Shown here one piece after another: positions 6,149-9,978 of a stretch of DNA of 9,978 bases. Source of the stretch: JANXLS01 sp038227045. Lineage in GTDB: Bacteria; Planctomycetota; SZUA-567; H5-PLA8. The DNA lies in NCBI GenBank assembly GCA_038227045.1, contig JBBRQD010000165.1, positions 1-9,978 of the forward strand, in the 5' to 3' direction. The position numbers were made by a program, and so were the translations under genes. The notes under the pieces were generated by a model. The model made no database searches, had not been told where the DNA came from, and saw nothing but the letters and a program-made list of their open reading frames with translations. Positions within the stretch are counted from its first letter, which is position 1. Each line of letters opens with the position of its first letter.

Positions 6149-8896
6149 GTGAACGCTAGACGACTGCTTTCTGTTCTTTCCATTCTTGGCGTGGCACTAT
6201 TTTCCGCGCATTGTTTCGCGGGCGGCGACCATGCCGGCGAAGCGCAGCCGCCGCCGCCGGCCTGGATGAAGATCCCGCCCGCGCCGCCGCTGCCGGTTGA
6301 AGAAGCGCTCAAGACCTTTAAGCTCCAGCCCGGTTTCCACCTCGAAGTCGTCGCATCCGATCCGCTTATTCACGATCCGATCGCCATTGCCTTCGATCCC
6401 GACGGCCGCCTGTACGTCGTCGAATACCGCGGCTACATGCCCAACGCCGACGGCACCGGCGAAGACAAACCCATCGGCTCGATCGCGCTGCTAGAAGACA
6501 GCGACGGCGACGGCCGCATGGACAAGCGCACCGAGTTCCTCGACAAACTCGTTATGCCGCGCGCGATCAATCTGTCGAACGGCGGCGTGCTCGTCGCCGA
6601 ACCGCCGAAGCTCCTGTTCTGCCGCGACAAAACCGGCGAGGGAAAATCCACCGTCACCATCACGATCGCGGCCAATTACGGCAGCCAGGCCAGCCCGGAA
6701 CACACGGCCAATGGATTGATGAATGGGCTGGACAATTGGATTTACAACGCCGATTTCCCAACCCGGTACCGCTGGCGGGACCGGCTCACGCTGAGAAGCG
6801 AACAGACGACGCAAAAAGGCCAATGGGGCCTCACGCAGGACGACTACGGCCGGCTGTATTTCAATTCGAACAGCAATCTGCTCTTCGCCGACTTCATCCC
6901 GTCACACTACATTTTTCGCAACGCGTTTTACAATTTAACGAACAAGGCCGAACAGAACGCCATGGGCATCGGCGTTGAAATCGTAAAGGACCAGACGGTC
7001 TATTCGAGCCGCGTCAATCCCGGCGTCAATCGCGGGTATCAAAAGACCACGTTGCGCGAGGACGGGCGGCTTGACAAGGTCACCGGCACGTGCGGAGCGG
7101 GCGTGTATCGCGGCGACAATTTTCCCGCCGAGTACAAAGGAAACGTGTTCATCCCGGAACCGTGCGCCAATCTGATCAAGCGCGAAATCATCACCGAAAA
7201 CGGCATCAAATTGAGCGGCAAGAGCGCCTACGACAAAGACGAATTCCTCACCTCGACCGACGAACGCTTCCGGCCCGTGAATGTCTACACGGGACCGGAC
7301 GGCTGTTTGTACATCGTCGATTTGTACCGCGGTATTTTGCAGCACAAGATTTTTCTGACGACGTTCCTGAAGAAGCAGTCCATTGAGCGGGAACTCGACA
7401 AGTACATCGGCATGGGACACATTTATCGCGTCGTCGCGGACGGCCACAAGCCCGGGCCGAAACCGCAGATGACCAAAGAGACGCCCGAAGAGTGGGTTAA
7501 GCACCTCTCGCACCCCAACGGTTGGTGGCGCGACACCGCGCAGCGGCTCCTTGTCGAGAGCAAAGACGATTCCGTGATTCCCGCGTTGCGCAAACTCGCC
7601 GCGTCGCCCGAACCTGAAAACACGCTCGGCCGCTTGCACGCGCTCTGGGCGCTCGAAGGCCTCGGTGGACTGGACATCCCGACCATCAAAGCGGCGTTGA
7701 CCGATCCGCGCCCGAAAATCCGCGCCCACGCAGTGCGCGTCAGCGAAGCGCTGCTCAAGGCACCGCCGACACCGTCCGGCGAGACGCCCAAACCCTTCAC
7801 TCCGCCGCAGGAATTGCTGGATGCTTTGAAAGATCTCGCCGCAAAGAACACCGACGACGGCGTGCGCGCACAGCTCGCATTGTCGCTCAGCGACATCGCG
7901 CATCCCACGGCGGAAGAAGTCATCGACACGCTGTTAAAGGAGCACATCGAAAATCCGTTGATTCGCGGCGCGGTCATCACCGGAGTGGGCGGGCGCGAAT
8001 TGGAATTCCTGCAGCGCGTTTTCACTCATCCGGAATTTGCGACATCTTCGCAGATCACCGAGACGAAAATAACCGACAAGGACGGCAAGACGAAGATCGA
8101 AAAATCTGTTCCGGGCAAGCAGGCGTTTATCGCCGCGCTGGCCGGATGCGTGATGAAGCGGCACATCGGCGAACGCATCGAAAACCTGCTTGATCTCGCC
8201 GCGCAGCAAACTGGCGACGCAAGCTGGCGGACCGCCGAGATGCTCAAGGGCATGGCGGCCAACGGCCCCAAGAACAAGCGGCGCGTGAAAGTTCCGACTG
8301 AACCGGATTCGTTGAAAAAGCTCCTGGCCTCGTCCGACAAAGCGATCAAAGACGCCGCAACGCAGGTCGACGGTATGATCAAATGGCCCAACCGCCCCGG
8401 CATGGAACCCGAACCGCCGCCCCTGGCCGGCGAGCATCTGGCGAGTTTCGAGCGCGGCAAGGAAGTCTACAAGCTCTGCGCCGAATGCCACCACCCGCAA
8501 GGCTGGGGCATCGAAGGCAAAGCCCCGCCGCTGGTCGATTCCGAATGGGCCCTAGGCACCGAACAGCGCACGGTTCGCATGATTCTTCAGGGCATGGCCG
8601 GCCCAAAGAAAATAGGCGAAACGACCTTCAACGCAGGAGGAAATCTGGAGATGCCCGCAATGGGCGGCACGCTGAGCGATCTGCAGATCGCCGACGTGCT
8701 CACCTACATCCGCCGCGAATGGGAAAATTTCGCGCCGCAGGTCAAGACCGAAACAGTCGCCGAAATCCGCGCAAAAGAAAAGGAGCGCGACGGCCATTGG
8801 ACTGAAAAGGAATTAAACGACCTGCTCGGAAAACCCAAAGATCCCGCCCCGGCAGACAAGAAAGACAAGAAAAAAGCAAGTAGCGGTAATGTCTGA
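6149..8896 (+). CDS. PVC-type propeller dehydrogenase with HEAT repeats and C-terminal cytochrome c domain
   Basis: This is a secreted protein of 915 residues if begun at GTG 6149. That start gives a clean signal peptide (NARRLLSVLSILGVALFSA, cleavage near A24). An in-frame TTG at 6050 would add 33 atypical residues. An AGGA lies 13 bases before the GTG. Domains in order: a PVC putative membrane-bound dehydrogenase beta-propeller (TIGR02604/DUF7133-like) at about 50-435, with FKLQPGFHLEVVASDP at its start, a calcium-loop-like DSDGDGRMD at 117-125, and the family block YTGPDGCLYIVDLYRG; helical HEAT-like repeats at about 445-750; a cytochrome c domain with CAECH at 777-781 and likely distal Met835 or Met838 in EMPAMGG; and a lysine-rich tail. 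The expected role is extracytoplasmic oxidation of an unknown, perhaps sugar-like, substrate with electrons passed to the fused haem. It follows the DUF1501 gene by 157 bases containing a hairpin, so co-transcription is possible but uncertain. Confidence 0.92.
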   Translation: MNARRLLSVLSILGVALFSAHCFAGGDHAGEAQPPPPAWMKIPPAPPLPVEEALKTFKLQPGFHLEVVASDPLIHDPIAIAFDPDGRLYVVEYRGYMPNADGTGEDKPIGSIALLEDSDGDGRMDKRTEFLDKLVMPRAINLSNGGVLVAEPPKLLFCRDKTGEGKSTVTITIAANYGSQASPEHTANGLMNGLDNWIYNADFPTRYRWRDRLTLRSEQTTQKGQWGLTQDDYGRLYFNSNSNLLFADFIPSHYIFRNAFYNLTNKAEQNAMGIGVEIVKDQTVYSSRVNPGVNRGYQKTTLREDGRLDKVTGTCGAGVYRGDNFPAEYKGNVFIPEPCANLIKREIITENGIKLSGKSAYDKDEFLTSTDERFRPVNVYTGPDGCLYIVDLYRGILQHKIFLTTFLKKQSIERELDKYIGMGHIYRVVADGHKPGPKPQMTKETPEEWVKHLSHPNGWWRDTAQRLLVESKDDSVIPALRKLAASPEPENTLGRLHALWALEGLGGLDIPTIKAALTDPRPKIRAHAVRVSEALLKAPPTPSGETPKPFTPPQELLDALKDLAAKNTDDGVRAQLALSLSDIAHPTAEEVIDTLLKEHIENPLIRGAVITGVGGRELEFLQRVFTHPEFATSSQITETKITDKDGKTKIEKSVPGKQAFIAALAGCVMKRHIGERIENLLDLAAQQTGDASWRTAEMLKGMAANGPKNKRRVKVPTEPDSLKKLLASSDKAIKDAATQVDGMIKWPNRPGMEPEPPPLAGEHLASFERGKEVYKLCAECHHPQGWGIEGKAPPLVDSEWALGTEQRTVRMILQGMAGPKKIGETTFNAGGNLEMPAMGGTLSDLQIADVLTYIRREWENFAPQVKTETVAEIRAKEKERDGHWTEKELNDLLGKPKDPAPADKKDKKKASSGNV

Positions 8897-8937
8897 GCCG
8901 GCGATGAATTCAAAAGCCTGCCTAAACGCAAGTGGAC

Positions 8938-9000
8938 GCAGATGAATTTATTTTCTTGAATTTATCCGCATCCATCTGCGGCAATCTGCATCCATCAGCG
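8938..9000 (+). repeat. Intergenic repeat with direct and inverted units
   Basis: Between the dehydrogenase gene and the next gene, GCATCCATCTGCG (8968-8980) recurs as GCATCCATCAGCG (8988-9000), 20 bases apart. CGCAGATGAAT (8938-8948) is an inverted copy of ATCCATCTGCG (8970-8980) with one mismatch, enclosing GAATTTA twice (8944-8950 and 8958-8964). As I recall, similar spacer sequences built on ATCTGCG and ATCCGCG words recur in verrucomicrobial genomes, so this is probably one member of a dispersed family. It could fold into a hairpin, but no T-run follows it. Confidence 0.55.
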
Positions 9001-9048
9001 TTAAATTAAGACGTTGATTGAAATGCAAATTCCGCTCTACTAGAACGC

Positions 9049-9819
9049 ATGGATAATCCACAAACCATGTCCGCAAAGCCGAGCCGAAAATGGGGCCGCA
9101 TCGCCTTCGCGGTATGGATTCTGATCGGCATCTGCGCAATCGCGTTTCTGCCGATCCGCGCCTGTCTTGAACAACTCGGAACCTGGATTTTGTCGCTGGG
9201 CTGGAAAGCTCCGTTCGCGTACATCGGCGCGTACGTGCTATGCTGCATCTTCCTGATTCCCAGCATTCTGCTCTCCGCTGGCGTCGGGCCTTTTTTCGGA
9301 TTTAAAATGGGCCTGATCTTAACGGTTGTCGCGGCCAACTTGGGCGCAACGGTTGCGTTCTTGCTCGGCCGGACACTGCTGCGAAATCGCGTCGAAAGTT
9401 GGGTGCGCGTGGAACCCCGCTTCGACGCCATCGACGCGGCAGTCGAACAAAACGGATTTAAGATCGTCGCACTGCTGCGCATGTCGCCGATTTTTCCATT
9501 CACGATCTTCAATTACCTGCTCGCCCTCACGCGCGTGCCCTATTGGAAATACGCGCTCGGCACATTCTGCGGCATGCTGCCCTTGAACGCCGCCATAATC
9601 TACATCAGTTGCGAAGCGGCAAAAGCCGCGAAGGATCTGAGCGACGCTGAAATGAAAGAAGTCAACCTGATGCGTTTCGCACTGCGCATCGCCGGAATCG
9701 TTATGGCAATAATCGCGCTGGCAGTCATTTCGCGAATCGCCGCCCGGGCGGTAAAGAAAAAAGTAGAAGAGGTTAAATCCGTCGACCCTTCCACTGTGAA
9801 CCTCAACAACCTTTATTGA
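9049..9819 (+). CDS. TVP38/TMEM64 (DedA-like, VTT-domain) membrane protein
   Basis: This 256-residue integral membrane protein has the hallmarks of the TVP38/TMEM64 branch of the DedA/VTT superfamily, implicated in lipid scrambling or transport across the cytoplasmic membrane. Seen: an N-terminal transmembrane helix at about 16-35; a hydrophobic segment reaching the re-entrant-loop block G84-FKMG; GATVAFLLGR at 99-108; the family signature RMSPIFPF at 144-151 followed by NYLLALTRV at 155-163; GTFCGMLP near 171-178; and a last transmembrane helix at about 210-232 ahead of a basic tail. ATG 9049 is used; ATG 9067 (Met7) is an equally possible start, and neither has a clear ribosome-binding site. 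It lies 152 bases after the dehydrogenase gene and shares no obvious pathway with it. Its last two codons lie in the left arm of a palindromic element, which may have replaced the native 3' end. Confidence 0.9.
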   Translation: MDNPQTMSAKPSRKWGRIAFAVWILIGICAIAFLPIRACLEQLGTWILSLGWKAPFAYIGAYVLCCIFLIPSILLSAGVGPFFGFKMGLILTVVAANLGATVAFLLGRTLLRNRVESWVRVEPRFDAIDAAVEQNGFKIVALLRMSPIFPFTIFNYLLALTRVPYWKYALGTFCGMLPLNAAIIYISCEAAKAAKDLSDAEMKEVNLMRFALRIAGIVMAIIALAVISRIAARAVKKKVEEVKSVDPSTVNLNNLY

Positions 9820-9978
9820 CCCGCGCGTTACTAAAGCGTCATTATCGCGCCGCGCCGGGCAAGTTGAACGAGGCGGTCGAGCAAAGGCGTATTGGGAAGA
9901 TACGCCGTGCGAGACCAACGAAGTTCAACGCCGCCCGCCGCAAGCGAGAATGATGCTTTAGAAATGCGCGGGTCAATA
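9814..9978. repeat. Large imperfect palindrome with 34-bp inverted ends (MITE-like element)
   Basis: Positions 9814-9847 and 9945-9978 are inverted repeats matching at 30 of 34 positions, beginning TATTGACCCGCGC. Between them more pairs share the same centre, 9896: GTTGAAC (9863-9869) with GTTCAAC (9923-9929), and GGCGTAT (9886-9892) with ATACGCC (9900-9906) around a 7-base loop. The whole segment can therefore fold into one long cruciform or RNA hairpin. It runs into the window edge, so the true ends are unknown. It has no coding capacity. The TGA of the preceding gene lies inside the left arm. It may be a miniature inverted-repeat element, and it may also act as a bidirectional transcription barrier. 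Confidence 0.8.

Overview
The window looks like a piece of a PVC-superphylum chromosome, most likely Verrucomicrobiota. The evidence is three large exported proteins of families that are expanded in Planctomycetes, Verrucomicrobia and Lentisphaerae: a PSCyt1/DUF1549/DUF1553 protein, a Tat-exported DUF1501 protein, and a PVC-type beta-propeller dehydrogenase with a C-terminal haem domain. The genes are GC-rich, all on the + strand, and mostly lack strong Shine-Dalgarno sequences. The phylum is inferred from family content; no rRNA or tRNA gene was seen.

Layout. Positions 1-127 hold the tail of an unidentified gene, perhaps a transposase. Positions 128-756 hold no convincing gene. This stretch is AT-richer than its surroundings, begins with a good sigma-70-type promoter (185-213), and contains a degenerate repeated motif and a long inverted repeat (451-471 with 518-538). 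It could specify a structured non-coding RNA or be mobile-element debris. A creatininase-family amidohydrolase follows (757-1536). Next come the diheme-type PSCyt1/DUF1549/DUF1553 protein (1691-4420), its usual DUF1501 partner (4492-5991), a hairpin (5997-6028), the propeller/HEAT/cytochrome c protein (6149-8896), a short repeat-bearing spacer, and a TVP38/TMEM64-type membrane protein (9049-9819). The stop codon of this last gene lies inside an imperfect palindrome of at least 165 bp that runs to the end of the window.

How the genes may work together. The DUF1549/DUF1553 and DUF1501 proteins are a classic genomic pair in PVC bacteria. Here they are followed by a haem-bearing putative dehydrogenase. 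All three carry export signals (two Sec, one Tat) and two carry CxxCH haem motifs. Together they suggest an extracytoplasmic redox or degradative module whose substrate is unknown. The most unusual coding feature is a domain of about 180 residues nested inside DUF1553, just ahead of its conserved C-terminal helix. The best non-coding candidates are the promoter-led repeat region near the left end and the palindromic element at the right end. The window may be a whole contig broken at repeats on both sides, because it starts inside a gene fragment and ends inside a palindrome.
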